Assembly: GCA_963580245.1 (NCBI GenBank)
Contig: CAUZJO010000055.1
Coordinates: 1 to 28,975 of the forward strand
DNA from: CAUZJO01 sp963580245
GTDB taxonomy: Bacteria; Sumerlaeota; Sumerlaeia; MVZB01
DNA: 28,975 bases
Direction: 5' to 3'
Made by a program: the position numbers and the translations under genes. Below the pieces are notes generated by a model. The model was not told where the DNA came from and ran no database searches. It saw nothing but the letters and a program-made list of their open reading frames with translations. This document shows, piece after piece, positions 1 to 8,368 of the stretch (position 1 is the stretch's first letter; every line of letters begins with the position of its first letter).

Positions 1-2
1 CG

Positions 3-431
3 CTGGCGCGGGTCGAGCGCCTGGCGCGCGCGCCCCAACATGCGTTTGTGGATCGCGGCTATCGCGGTCACGGCTACGAGGGCCCAGTCCAGGTGCATGT
101 GGACCGGCCGCGACGGGGCAAGCTGGTTGCGCGGCTGTGGCGCTGGATGAAACGACGAGCGGCGATCGAACCGGGCATCGGGCATTTCAAACAAGAACAC
201 CGCATGAATCGCTGCCAGCTGTGGGACGCCGAGGGCGACGCGTTCAATGCAATCGGGAGCGCGGCGGGGATGAATTTCAGGAAACTGCTGGCCCACGCGG
301 CGGTTTTTAATTATCTTTTGCTGCGTCTGGCGCAAATCACGAGTCGAAAACGGATGCCTCTGGTTCACCCGAGTTCAGCTCTGATCGGCTGGGCTGCTTT
401 AGCAGGGCTTTTTCAGGATCGACTACATTAA
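3..431 (+). CDS. IS5-like DDE transposase, C-terminal part (5' end outside window)
   Basis: The open frame is already running at the left edge (readable from base 3) and ends with TAA at 431, so only the C-terminal ~142 residues are present. It carries DRGYRGHG, then the IEPGIGHFKQEHRM block that contains the last catalytic acid (Glu) of IS5-like DDE transposases and the following basic helix, then a typical hydrophobic tail. The enzyme would cut and join the ends of its own element. The right end of the element should lie just past the stop, but no partner inverted repeat can be seen because the left end is outside the window. Family assignment is from motif recognition; the exact IS group (IS5 versus IS1182-like) is uncertain. 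Nothing in the visible part is broken. Confidence 0.8.
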   Translation: MARVERLARAPQHAFVDRGYRGHGYEGPVQVHVDRPRRGKLVARLWRWMKRRAAIEPGIGHFKQEHRMNRCQLWDAEGDAFNAIGSAAGMNFRKLLAHAAVFNYLLLRLAQITSRKRMPLVHPSSALIGWAALAGLFQDRLH

Positions 432-505
432 GGCGTCATTCTTGACCGTGCGCGCTAAAGACATTGTCATGAAATAGCGGCGGAGATCAAAGGGGAATAA
501 AGATA

Positions 506-2617
506 ATGATAATGAAACGGGCGCATGAGGCGCTCAACATTTATGATCGAGGACCGACTCATCCGATTACCTTACATCGCCTATGCCTGTGCGCGGTGGC
601 GCTAATGTTGATTCTTGCTAATCGACTGATCTTGGCCGCCGAGCCAGACGAAATAGTTCTTGCTGATTCTCAACAGGAAGGTCGTTTGGAGTGGATCATG
701 GCCGGCGAAGCATTTGGCTCGGGTTCACGGAAGTTAGAGACTCTGCTGCTCGAAACCGTCGCGGACGGCTTGAGCCACGGCCTATCGGGCATTGAGAATC
801 GAGGCGGGAAGACCACGGGGACCCTCACTTCAACTCACTTTGAGATTAATCGCGATTATATCAACTTCCGCATTGCCGCGGGATATTACCCGGGGGATCT
901 TTCGAAGCGCGAACCCAAAGAATTTTGGGGAGATGAATGCTGCATCAACTTGCTTGTTGATAGCAATCCCGCGGCAAAAATCCAGAATATGTTAACGGTG
1001 GACGGGAGCATGGTTATTCGGTCTACGACCGGCCAAGGACTGGTCCCGGGCGAAGCCCCCAAGTTCAATTGGGCCACGTGGGACGTAAGACGGTTGCGGG
1101 GACGGGAGGCATGGCTCCGAATTGTGGACAACAATACGAGGCCCGATGGAATCATCAGAGTAGATCAGATATATCGAAGCAATCAACCCAAGGTGGATAT
1201 TCTCAGCAATCCCGATGAAATCGCCCGAGCCAATGAATGGACCGATCGCGTTGCGAAACATGTCCAGCGTAGGGGATTCCACTACACGTCGCCGACACGC
1301 GATGTTGGCGGCATGTGCCTGACGTTTCATGAGGGCGCCTATCATTTGTTTCATCTCTTCCATCCCTATCCATCCAAGAAAGGGGGCCGAGGAGACTTTT
1401 TACCGCGGGAATACATCAAACATGCACGGTCCAGGGATTTGGTGTATTGGGAGGACCTGCCCATTGCGATTTGGCCATCGCAAGAGGCTGGCGAGGTCGC
1501 GTGTTTTTCCGGCGCCGCCGTGACTGGCGACGATGGAACGCCGATGATTTTTTATACAAGCATGAGTCCCGCCGAAGCGCAAGCTTCGGAGCAATGGGCC
1601 GCCGTCGGGGATGCCGCCCTGACGACTTGGCGAAAAATTCCACACAATCCAGTCGTAGTCAATGAACCGAATATAACCGGGACGCCGTACGGAACCGACC
1701 CTTTTGTATTCAAGGATGGGGGTAAATGGTTTATGGGTCTTGGCACATACACAACCGTGGAAGGCAAAGACAAGGGGTGCTTTTTGTTGTATGAGTCCAC
1801 GGACTTGGTCAACTGGAAGTACGTGGGCAAGCCGTTTGTGTCTGAAACGAGTCCATGGGAGGAAGCGGATTTCTTTCGGCTGGGAGATAAATGGGTGGTC
1901 ACGTGCGAGCCATTTGGCCCCAGTCAATACTTCACCGGGAGTTTTGACGTGGAACATTGCAAGTTTACACCTGAATATCATGGATTCCTCGATTACGCCG
2001 CCGCCGCTGATTATGATCCAGTGAATCACCCGAACAACGATCACGGTCATTTTATCGTCTGTACCTCCACCCTTGATGATAAGGGCCGCCGGATTGTGAC
2101 GGGACTCGCGCCGGGGGGCATGTCATTGCCTCGCGTTCTCTCACTGCGACCCGATGGCCGGCTGGCGCAAAGCCCTCTTCCGGAACTCAAGCAACTTCGT
2201 CGTGAGCATTATGGCGCATCTAATCTTGTTTTGTCGGATTCCACGCGTCGGATCGGTCAGGCAACGGGAGATATGTTTGAGGTGCAGGCTGAATTCGTGC
2301 CCGGTACGGCTAAACAGTTTGGCCTAAAGCTGCGGTGCTCGGAAGACGGGAATCGGTTTGTGCAGATTGCTTACGATGGTGAACAACTTGAGGTGCAGGG
2401 AGAAAGAATACCAGCGGACCTGATGCAAAATGAGGACAGCTTAAGGCTCCACGTGTTCCTCGATCAGACGTGCATGGAGGTTTTTGCGAACGATTGGGTC
2501 GTTTATACGGAACGGATTTCGTGTTCCGCCGACGATCAGGGGGTGGAAATTTTTGCGTCGGGTGGGACCGTGGAGCTTAAATCCATCGACATTTGGAAAA
2601 TGGACTCGATATGGTAA
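506..2617 (+). CDS. Secreted GH32-like (fructan hydrolase fold) protein with altered active site
   Basis: 703 aa. A purine-rich RBS (AGGGGA, 491-496) precedes ATG 506; ATG 512 is an in-frame alternative. Residues ~24-45 form a hydrophobic export signal ending LILAAE. Residues ~50-230 are an extra N-terminal beta-rich module. From ~258 a five-bladed propeller of the GH32 type begins: YHLFHLFHP, HARSRDLVYWEDLP and CFSGAAV match conserved GH32 blocks. The GH32 RDP motif appears as TDP (Asp398) and the WEC motif as WEEADFF (Glu452), so the transition-state Asp and the acid/base Glu are kept. The usual WMNDPN nucleophile block is replaced by TRDVGGM, with no Asp at the expected position. Residues ~590-700 are the GH32 C-terminal sandwich (LRLHVFLDQTCMEVFAND). 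Family membership is well supported; levanase or invertase activity is doubtful because of the missing nucleophile. The gene stands alone, with no sugar transporter nearby. Confidence 0.8.
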   Translation: MIMKRAHEALNIYDRGPTHPITLHRLCLCAVALMLILANRLILAAEPDEIVLADSQQEGRLEWIMAGEAFGSGSRKLETLLLETVADGLSHGLSGIENRGGKTTGTLTSTHFEINRDYINFRIAAGYYPGDLSKREPKEFWGDECCINLLVDSNPAAKIQNMLTVDGSMVIRSTTGQGLVPGEAPKFNWATWDVRRLRGREAWLRIVDNNTRPDGIIRVDQIYRSNQPKVDILSNPDEIARANEWTDRVAKHVQRRGFHYTSPTRDVGGMCLTFHEGAYHLFHLFHPYPSKKGGRGDFLPREYIKHARSRDLVYWEDLPIAIWPSQEAGEVACFSGAAVTGDDGTPMIFYTSMSPAEAQASEQWAAVGDAALTTWRKIPHNPVVVNEPNITGTPYGTDPFVFKDGGKWFMGLGTYTTVEGKDKGCFLLYESTDLVNWKYVGKPFVSETSPWEEADFFRLGDKWVVTCEPFGPSQYFTGSFDVEHCKFTPEYHGFLDYAAAADYDPVNHPNNDHGHFIVCTSTLDDKGRRIVTGLAPGGMSLPRVLSLRPDGRLAQSPLPELKQLRREHYGASNLVLSDSTRRIGQATGDMFEVQAEFVPGTAKQFGLKLRCSEDGNRFVQIAYDGEQLEVQGERIPADLMQNEDSLRLHVFLDQTCMEVFANDWVVYTERISCSADDQGVEIFASGGTVELKSIDIWKMDSIW

Positions 2618-2728
2618 TGAGGATAAGAGAGTCTCGGTTCAGCGGGAAATGAACAACCGGCCGTTCCTTCAAGGATAAGATTGGTTTTTAAGGCATGCGA
2701 GAAGGCCCTCTTTCGAGCTGCGGCGGGC

Positions 2729-2776
2729 AGCCTTCGCCAAGGCTTCGGCTAGCAAGCCGGAGTCTTGGCGAAGGCT
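2729..2776 (-). repeat. Long inverted repeat (hairpin) at the tmRNA 3' end, possible terminator
   Basis: Arms AGCCTTCGCCAAG (2729-2741) and CTTGGCGAAGGCT (2764-2776) are perfect 13-bp complements. A further inner pair GGCTT/AAGCC (2741-2745 and 2754-2758) extends the hairpin. The outer base of the right arm is the last encoded base of the tmRNA, so the structure lies immediately downstream of ssrA on the minus strand. It could stop transcription or mark where the precursor is processed. There is no clear U-run after it, so intrinsic termination is uncertain. Confidence 0.5.
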
Positions 2777-3136
2777 GGAGGCGGCGGGAATCGAACCCGC
2801 GTCCGGGAAACGTGCCGGTGAAGCGTCTACAAGCTTAGCCGTCCCTTTGGTTCTCGTCCGGCGGGGCGACGGACGACGCCCTCCCCGGCGGACCAGTTCG
2901 ATTGATCTCGCCCCCGCGCCCTCGAACAGGGGGCGCGCGGGCCAGTCCACTAGGTGACGCCCTTACCGAGACCGCGGACGAGCTTCGGCAGGACGGACCG
3001 CCGGTTTAGGCGGCCATGGCGAGTTCGTAATCGCCTGTTATTGTTAAACGCCAGGCCGGATTAACGAGGTGGACCCGACAATCCTCGGCTTGCAACCTCA
3101 CCCTCAAGACAACCCGTCGAAAGCCTGTTCGCCCCC
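2776..3136 (-). ncRNA. ssrA: tmRNA
   Basis: 361 nt, read on the minus strand. The 5' end GGGGGCG pairs with CGCCTCC at the 3' end (one G-U pair) to form the acceptor stem and is followed by the hallmark TTTCGACGGG. The T arm is GCGGG-TTCGATT-CCCGC. The discriminator A is at 2776, and CCA is not encoded, so it must be added. The tag-peptide frame ends TGDYELAMAA followed by TAA at 3007-3009. Such an Ala-rich, hydrophobic end is what trans-translation tags use as a protease signal. The exact resume codon is not certain: the frame is open far upstream. tmRNA with SmpB rescues stalled ribosomes and tags the incomplete protein. It is one-piece (not permuted), because both acceptor halves lie at the outer ends. 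Confidence 0.95.
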
Positions 3137-3264
3137 ATACACGGTCTTGGAAGGGTCCGGCCCCGGCACCCACCCGCGAACTCTCGCGTCGCCGCCGTCG
3201 ACCGACATCCATAGTCTACACTACATCGGTCGGATTCGCTGAGAATATTCTTGAGCCTAGGCGC

Positions 3265-3313
3265 AAAAAAATTCGCCGGTGGGAGTCCCCGCGGGGAACA
3301 ACCACCGGCGAAT
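3265..3313 (-). terminator. Rho-independent terminator of the secretin pair
   Basis: Perfect 12-bp arms ATTCGCCGGTGG (3271-3282) and CCACCGGCGAAT (3302-3313), with a second small palindrome in the loop, followed on the minus strand by a run of seven T (3271-3265). It lies 33 bases past the stop codon of the downstream secretin-like gene. It is the clearest terminator in the window and marks the end of this minus-strand unit. Confidence 0.9.
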
Positions 3314-3345
3314 TCAGTCGTCAGACACTTAGGACCGGTTGCGGC

Positions 3346-5193
3346 TCAGCTGTCGAGCAGCCACTGGTCGAAGCCGTATTCGATCGGCGGCGCGCCCTGG
3401 GGCAAATCGCCTCTGATAATGCAATCCAGCGTGTCGATCCTCGGGGGCTTGGCCAGCCTGACCTGGTCGGAAAGCTGGAAGGTCGGCGTGATGGTGATGA
3501 CCAGGTCGTCCTGGCGTTTGGTGTCGGTCTCGCCGCCGAATATGTAGCCGAGCCCGGGGATGTCGCCGAGGAACGGGGCCTTGGCGGTGTTCTTGACGTC
3601 CTCGGACTGCTTGAGGCTGGCGATGACGAACGGTTGGCCGTCCATCAGGCGCACGGTCGTGGAGACCGTCCGGAAGTTGATGATCGGAACGCCGCTGGGG
3701 GCGAGTTGGCCCTGCTCGCCGAGTTCGATATCGACGTCAAGCTCCATCGATTCCAGACCCACGTAAGGCGTCAGTTCAACGTTGATACCCACTTCGCCCG
3801 CGCTTTGGTAGTGAAGCCGCCGGTTGCCGTCCTGGACGTCGAAACCAGCGGGCGCACCGCCCAGGAGCGGCTCGATAAAGGGTTCATTATTCTGCTTGCG
3901 ACCGTCGCCGTTCAGGTCCTGGAAGTCACGGATACCGTTATTGTTGAAGTCGAGGAAACTGTTGGTCCCTCCGCCGCTCTCGGCCGTGCCGTCGAGTTCC
4001 GGGCCGGGAGTCGGCACATCGATGGGTGAGGGCCGGCCGACCGAATCTCGCCCATGACCGAGGATCAAACCGTTATTGTTTCGCCGGACAAACGTCGGCC
4101 CGCGGTCGGGTTGAACCGAGTCCAGGTTATTGTCGTTGTTCACGAACGCCAGCACCTGGTTCTCGGCCTCGATGGCGGCGGTGGCGCCGCTGCACAGCGT
4201 CACGTTGGTGCTGGTCAGCACGCGAGCACTGCCCTTGACCTGCAAGAAATCGACGAAATTCGAGGTCAGCAGATAATTGACGGCGCGAGAACTCGTCACG
4301 GCGGCGACATCACTGACCAGATCCTTGCTGGTCAGCGCGGGGTGAATGAAGGTGCGGGCGTCAAGGAACGGATCGAAGACGCTGGAGCGCCCCCAGGCCC
4401 GTTGCTCGGCACTGTAACCGGCTTCGGCGAACGACCACAGGTTCCGTCCCGGCCCGTTGGACCAGTTGATGTAGTCCAAACCAAGCTTGAGATCATTGAG
4501 CGCGTTGACCTGATAGACCTTGACCTCCAGGCTGACCTGGTTGCAAGGGATGTCGACCATCTCGACCGCCTGCGCGTACTTCGTGATGCGATATTCCTCG
4601 TCGAACCGGCGCAGGCCGTTGTTAGTTTGGTCGAACGTTGAGAAACCGCCGGTGCCCCCATATTGCGAAGCAATCGCATTGACATCGCCCCCGTTGCGGT
4701 GTTGGACATCAATATAGGCGTCAAAGGCACCGTCCAGGTATTCCTCCAGCCATGGCACGTCCAGCACCCGGACTGCGTCCTCAAGGTAAGGGACCATGTA
4801 TTTAGGCGCGTAGAGGGCCAAGGCATTCTCGTTTGTCTCCTTGTCACGGATCACCTCGGCGCGGCCCCCCTCGGCAGCCGTCACCCGCCGCATGACGTTG
4901 CGAATCTCGCGCGGGAAGGCATGCTTGATCGGGATAATGACGGGAATAAAGTCGTTGACCAGGTTCTTCTGGCTAGTCCGCAACACCTTGACCAGGCCGT
5001 CGTCAGGCAACAGATTGATCTGCTCGTCCTGGAACGTATAGGTATTGATATTGCTCTCACCGGCGCCGGGGGCCGGATTGGCCCGGGTGTTTTGCACGCC
5101 CTCGTGCTCGATATAGGCTGCGTTCGAGGCGGCAATCAGGATGCCGAGGGCGCCCACGATCGCCATTCCTCGGTTAAGCCACTTGTTCATCAT
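3346..5193 (-). CDS. Secretin-domain outer-membrane protein B, with Ca-loop-like insertion
   Basis: 615 aa from ATG 5193 (ATG 5190 also possible); GAGGAG at 5201-5206 sets this start, 27 codons inside the longer open frame. Residues ~10-26 form a signal peptide. The C-terminal third (~463-573) is a secretin domain: VSTTVRLMDGQPFVIASL, then APFLGDIPGLGYIFGGE, then DDLVITITPTF, matching the beta-barrel signature of GspD/PilQ-type pores. N-terminal residues ~65-150 (VKVLRTSQKN) are shared with the neighbouring paralogue, as is LGLDYINWSNGPGRNLW (~237-253). Between ~414 and 436 there is an Asp/Asn-rich stretch, DFNNNGIRDFQDLNGDGR, resembling dockerin/EF-hand calcium loops. The protein should form a multimeric outer-membrane channel. 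No secretion ATPase, inner-membrane platform or pilin gene is in the window, so the exported substrate is unknown. Confidence 0.88.
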   Translation of the reverse strand: MMNKWLNRGMAIVGALGILIAASNAAYIEHEGVQNTRANPAPGAGESNINTYTFQDEQINLLPDDGLVKVLRTSQKNLVNDFIPVIIPIKHAFPREIRNVMRRVTAAEGGRAEVIRDKETNENALALYAPKYMVPYLEDAVRVLDVPWLEEYLDGAFDAYIDVQHRNGGDVNAIASQYGGTGGFSTFDQTNNGLRRFDEEYRITKYAQAVEMVDIPCNQVSLEVKVYQVNALNDLKLGLDYINWSNGPGRNLWSFAEAGYSAEQRAWGRSSVFDPFLDARTFIHPALTSKDLVSDVAAVTSSRAVNYLLTSNFVDFLQVKGSARVLTSTNVTLCSGATAAIEAENQVLAFVNNDNNLDSVQPDRGPTFVRRNNNGLILGHGRDSVGRPSPIDVPTPGPELDGTAESGGGTNSFLDFNNNGIRDFQDLNGDGRKQNNEPFIEPLLGGAPAGFDVQDGNRRLHYQSAGEVGINVELTPYVGLESMELDVDIELGEQGQLAPSGVPIINFRTVSTTVRLMDGQPFVIASLKQSEDVKNTAKAPFLGDIPGLGYIFGGETDTKRQDDLVITITPTFQLSDQVRLAKPPRIDTLDCIIRGDLPQGAPPIEYGFDQWLLDS

Positions 5194-5294
5194 CTCTCTC
5201 CTCCTCACTTGTTCGCTTTGGTTTCGATATGACGTTGAATCGGCCCTCACGCCCACGGGCCAGCGCGGATGCATTCCACACCGGCCTTCAGTGC

Positions 5295-7001
5295 TTACTT
5301 GAACTGCTCGAATGGGGCGTCCTTGGCCTTGTCAATCCCGTACTGATCGAAGCCCCAGGTCGTCTCGGGGATGGCGATGTCCGCATCACCCACGGCCGCG
5401 TCGATCACGTCCTTGTCTTCCTGAGCGATCACGTAGTCGTGAATTCCGATCGCCTTGAGGGCGACCACCAACTCGGTCTGCTTGTTCTGGGTCGTTTCGC
5501 CGCCGAAGGCATAACCGATGATCGGCAGCGAACCGAAGAAGGGAACCTTCTTGGTGCTCTTGACGGTGACTTGGCGCTTGAGTCCACCGATCACGATCTC
5601 GTCGCCCAAGCCCAGGCGGTGCTCCTCGATGAACAGCCGGCGATTGTTGATTTGCGGGAAACCCGAATCATCGAACGCGTTGTAATCGCTCCATTCGATG
5701 GCCAAGTTCTGAATCGTGATCGACTGCTGGCCGATGATATTGTCCATTTCGATGCTCAAACCCGTCTCGACCGGCTCCAGCGAGGTCGTCGTGGCGCTGG
5801 CGCTGACAGTGCCGCCGGAGACGTTAAGACTGAGCAGCAGGTTCAGCAACGCCCCGTCAAGCGATTCGGGGGCGGTCTGGACCAATTCATTGGTCGTGCC
5901 CACAAGCACGCGGCCGCCATTGGCCTGGTAAATGTTGCCCGAGTTGCGAATCCCGCTCGGAGCCGAGCTTTGGGCCGCATAATAAAGAATCTGGTCGCCC
6001 GCCGACAGCGAGGCCGGCCTTGTGTTGAGCATCGCCAGCTTGGCCCGGTTGTGGACCCTGGCTTTGCCCTTGGTGGCCAGGAAATCGAAGAATGAGGAAT
6101 CGACTTCATAGCGATAGGCGTAGTTGTAACCGTCGGCGCTGAGATTATTGCGGATCGAGTTGCCCTGCGCCAGCCCCAGCGCGCCCTGGTTGATCGTGGC
6201 GGCGTTGGGCGCAATCGCGCCGGGGTTGAGGACGTCTCCGGCATTGGCAAACAAATTGGTTGCGCGATCGACGCCTGCATACTCCGAGAAGGCCCCAACG
6301 GCGAACAGGTTGGCGCCCGGCCCGTTTTTCCAGGCGATGTAATCCAGCCCGATCGTGCCGTCGTTGTAGGCATCCAGCTCATAAATCTTGACGGTCACCG
6401 ATGCCATGGCGGTGGGGACATCCAACCAGTCGGTCAGCGCGTTATCGAGCGTGTGAGCGCCCGAAGGGGCGTCCGCCCACCACAGGGCGTTGGCCCAGGT
6501 GTCGAACAGGAAATCCGAACCGTTGCCCGTCGAGAACGACGATGCGGTCTCGAGGAAGCCGGGGTCGCTGTCGCTGGCGCGCCGGTGCTTGAGTTGCCGG
6601 TAAACACGCATGGTGCCCGCCGAAGTCGTCAGCCCCGGTTTGTCGAGGGACTTGACCAGGGCCGCCAGCTCCTCTTCCATGTAATCGGGAGCGATAAATA
6701 GAACCTTGCCGCCCTGGCCTTCGGGCGAGACGAACGTGAACAGGTCGCCTTCCTCGAGCTGGATGGCCCGAATGAGGTGTCGAATCACGTTGAACGGGTT
6801 ATTGTTGCGCATCGTGTAGACCAGCGGCACGTAGCTGTTGATCTGCGCCTTGTTGGTCGTGCGCAGCACTTTGACCGTCCGCGTCAGATAGTCTTCGGGA
6901 TCCTTATGGCGATCCATGGATTTTGGATTCTGGCCTGATGCGGTCGCGCCGCCGAGCAGCGGCAACAGGACCATCCCAAGCAAGACCAGTCGTCTGAGCA
7001 T
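5295..7001 (-). CDS. Secretin-domain outer-membrane protein A
   Basis: 568 aa from ATG 7001, with GGAGGA at 7009-7014 seven bases upstream. A signal peptide ends near ASGQ (~20-23). VKVLRTTNK (~43-51), LGLDYIAWKNGPGANLF (~218-234) and the C-terminal secretin block (~410-515, including VPFFGSLPIIGYAFGGE and TELVVAL) parallel the next gene. The secretin domain predicts a ring-shaped outer-membrane pore. Both paralogues end with a short conserved tail: WGFDQY here and YGFDQW in the other. This gene is upstream of protein B on the same strand with a ~100-bp gap, so the two are probably co-transcribed down to the terminator at 3265-3313. They most likely arose by gene duplication and may form a mixed ring or two distinct pores. 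Confidence 0.88.
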   Translation of the reverse strand: MLRRLVLLGMVLLPLLGGATASGQNPKSMDRHKDPEDYLTRTVKVLRTTNKAQINSYVPLVYTMRNNNPFNVIRHLIRAIQLEEGDLFTFVSPEGQGGKVLFIAPDYMEEELAALVKSLDKPGLTTSAGTMRVYRQLKHRRASDSDPGFLETASSFSTGNGSDFLFDTWANALWWADAPSGAHTLDNALTDWLDVPTAMASVTVKIYELDAYNDGTIGLDYIAWKNGPGANLFAVGAFSEYAGVDRATNLFANAGDVLNPGAIAPNAATINQGALGLAQGNSIRNNLSADGYNYAYRYEVDSSFFDFLATKGKARVHNRAKLAMLNTRPASLSAGDQILYYAAQSSAPSGIRNSGNIYQANGGRVLVGTTNELVQTAPESLDGALLNLLLSLNVSGGTVSASATTTSLEPVETGLSIEMDNIIGQQSITIQNLAIEWSDYNAFDDSGFPQINNRRLFIEEHRLGLGDEIVIGGLKRQVTVKSTKKVPFFGSLPIIGYAFGGETTQNKQTELVVALKAIGIHDYVIAQEDKDVIDAAVGDADIAIPETTWGFDQYGIDKAKDAPFEQFK

Positions 7002-7409
7002 GTCAGGGTCCTCCGTGGAGTGAATCAGTCAAACTCGCTCAGGTGTCGGGGCGGAACGCCCGGCAGCATCCCTAACACACCTAGAGCCCAGATGGCGAAG
7101 TAAATAAGCCAAAGGTTGTGATCGTATAGTTAATTGGTTCCTTGGGGGAACGACACCCGACAGGTCGTCTCGAACATCCCCCCTGCTCACCGTTAAAACG
7201 AGGAATCTTGAGACGCAGATCGGCAAAAGAAACCGATGTTGATCCGTTCCTCCTTGCCTCCAATAGTGTGGTTTTTGCGATAATCAACTCGAACTTGCAA
7301 CGAAAAATTGAAAAAACGAGAAAAACGGGCAGCCCGCCCGAGCTGATCGCGTGGCGTTCCCGACTCGATGATTTCGCCTCCCCCGGCGCGCCGCGCGACG
7401 TTGATCCGA
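7002..7409. other. Intergenic region between secretin A and the lipoprotein gene
   Basis: About 400 bases without a convincing gene. It contains the terminator listed at 7321-7340 and the secretin A ribosome-binding site at 7009-7014. Short open frames here lack a ribosome site and resemble nothing known to me. It must hold the secretin promoter if transcription does not read through from the lipoprotein gene, but I could not pick a convincing -35/-10 pair. Confidence 0.4.
7321..7340 (-). terminator. Probable terminator of the lipoprotein gene
   Basis: Stem CGGGC (7326-7330) and GCCCG (7336-7340) with loop AGCCC. On the minus strand it is followed by five T, a short break and six more T. It lies ~70 bases beyond the stop codon of the lipoprotein gene at 7410, suggesting that this gene is a separate unit from the secretins. 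The stem is short, so some readthrough is likely. Confidence 0.6.
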
Positions 7410-8279
7410 TCAGCGCGTCCCCTTGCGTTTCATGGGCTTCGTAAACCTGTTGTTGCGCGCCATCTCCGGCGGGAAGGGCTTGACCTTAAGATCCATCACC
7501 CGGCCCATGTAGGGGTCGACGAACCAGGCCACGACCTTTTCCCCTCCCTCTCCATTGCGAACTCTCAGGTTCACGTACCACTTGTAGAACCCCTTCTCGT
7601 CCTCGAAGATGATGGCCTCGCCCGCTAGGACCTCCCCTGGGGCCACGGCGTGGGCCAAGCCGATCGCTTCCTCCTTAAGGATGATGCCCGCGCTGTCGCG
7701 CTCGAACAGCAGCTCGCCGCGCACCTCAAAGCTTACATAATTGCTGAAGATCTTTGACGTGGCCGCATCAGGATCGAACTCCGCGAACGGGGGATTGGGG
7801 TTGTAATGGACCTGCGCGCGCATGGGGCCGCTGAACTCGGTGAGCCTGGTCAACAAGAATTTACGTTCCAGCGACTCTCCGGGCTCCACCTCGGCCGTCT
7901 TTCCCGGCTCCTCCTTGAGCGAGCACACGGGCAGCCGCATCAGCGAGGTCAAAGCATCCGACACCTCATAGAACCAAAATGAACACGATCGGCCATTGAC
8001 GCCGTCAAGGTCCCGGATGAGCATCTTGCGTGAAGATTGATTTGTCAACTTCAGCGTCGCCACCACGGCCTCGCCAGGGCGATAGACGCTCCTGTCAAAC
8101 TTCAGCGCGAGGACCAGATCCTCGATGAATGGCTCGGCGGCCTGCTCGCCCTTCGAGGCGCAACCCAATCCGGCCAAAACCGCGCCCAGCACCACAACCA
8201 ATGCCAACGGGCAACGCAAGCCGGGTAGACCGGGGTGTGTTTGGAATCGCCGTATCATACCGTTTATCAACCTGACCAT
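7410..8279 (-). CDS. Predicted lipoprotein of unknown function
   Basis: 289 aa from ATG 8279; ATG 8258 (residue 8) is an alternative and gives a more usual signal length. The lipobox LAGLGC places the lipidated Cys at residue 40. Residues ~50-130 look like an immunoglobulin-like beta sandwich of the kind that begins LKFDRSVYRPGEAVVATLKL, common in surface proteins. The C-terminal part (WYVNLRVRNG, VAWFVDPYMGRVMDL) is beta-rich and ends in a basic tail. I do not recognise a characterised family. It precedes the two secretin genes on the same strand, so a pilotin-like or accessory role is possible but purely contextual, and a terminator lies between them. A sigma-70-like promoter is visible upstream at 8340-8368. 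Confidence 0.7.
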   Translation of the reverse strand: MVRLINGMIRRFQTHPGLPGLRCPLALVVVLGAVLAGLGCASKGEQAAEPFIEDLVLALKFDRSVYRPGEAVVATLKLTNQSSRKMLIRDLDGVNGRSCSFWFYEVSDALTSLMRLPVCSLKEEPGKTAEVEPGESLERKFLLTRLTEFSGPMRAQVHYNPNPPFAEFDPDAATSKIFSNYVSFEVRGELLFERDSAGIILKEEAIGLAHAVAPGEVLAGEAIIFEDEKGFYKWYVNLRVRNGEGGEKVVAWFVDPYMGRVMDLKVKPFPPEMARNNRFTKPMKRKGTR

Positions 8280-8339
8280 CGCCTTCAGTCAGGATCTTCA
8301 TGACATCTTCGGGTTAGGAGTCCCTCCTCTAACCGTCCC

Positions 8340-8368
8340 AGCATACCGATTCCGGACAAAATACTCAA
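8340..8368 (-). promoter_or_regulatory. Sigma-70-like promoter for the lipoprotein gene
   Basis: On the minus strand TTGAGT (8368-8363) and TATGCT (8345-8340) are separated by exactly 17 bases. They lie 60 bases upstream of ATG 8279. Both boxes match the consensus at four of six positions, and the surrounding stretch is locally AT-rich. No operator is evident. Confidence 0.5.

Noticed and set aside
4054..6095. Several 190-290 aa plus-strand frames opposite the two secretins
   Set aside because: They are shadows of the minus-strand secretin genes, with no recognisable domains and no start signals.
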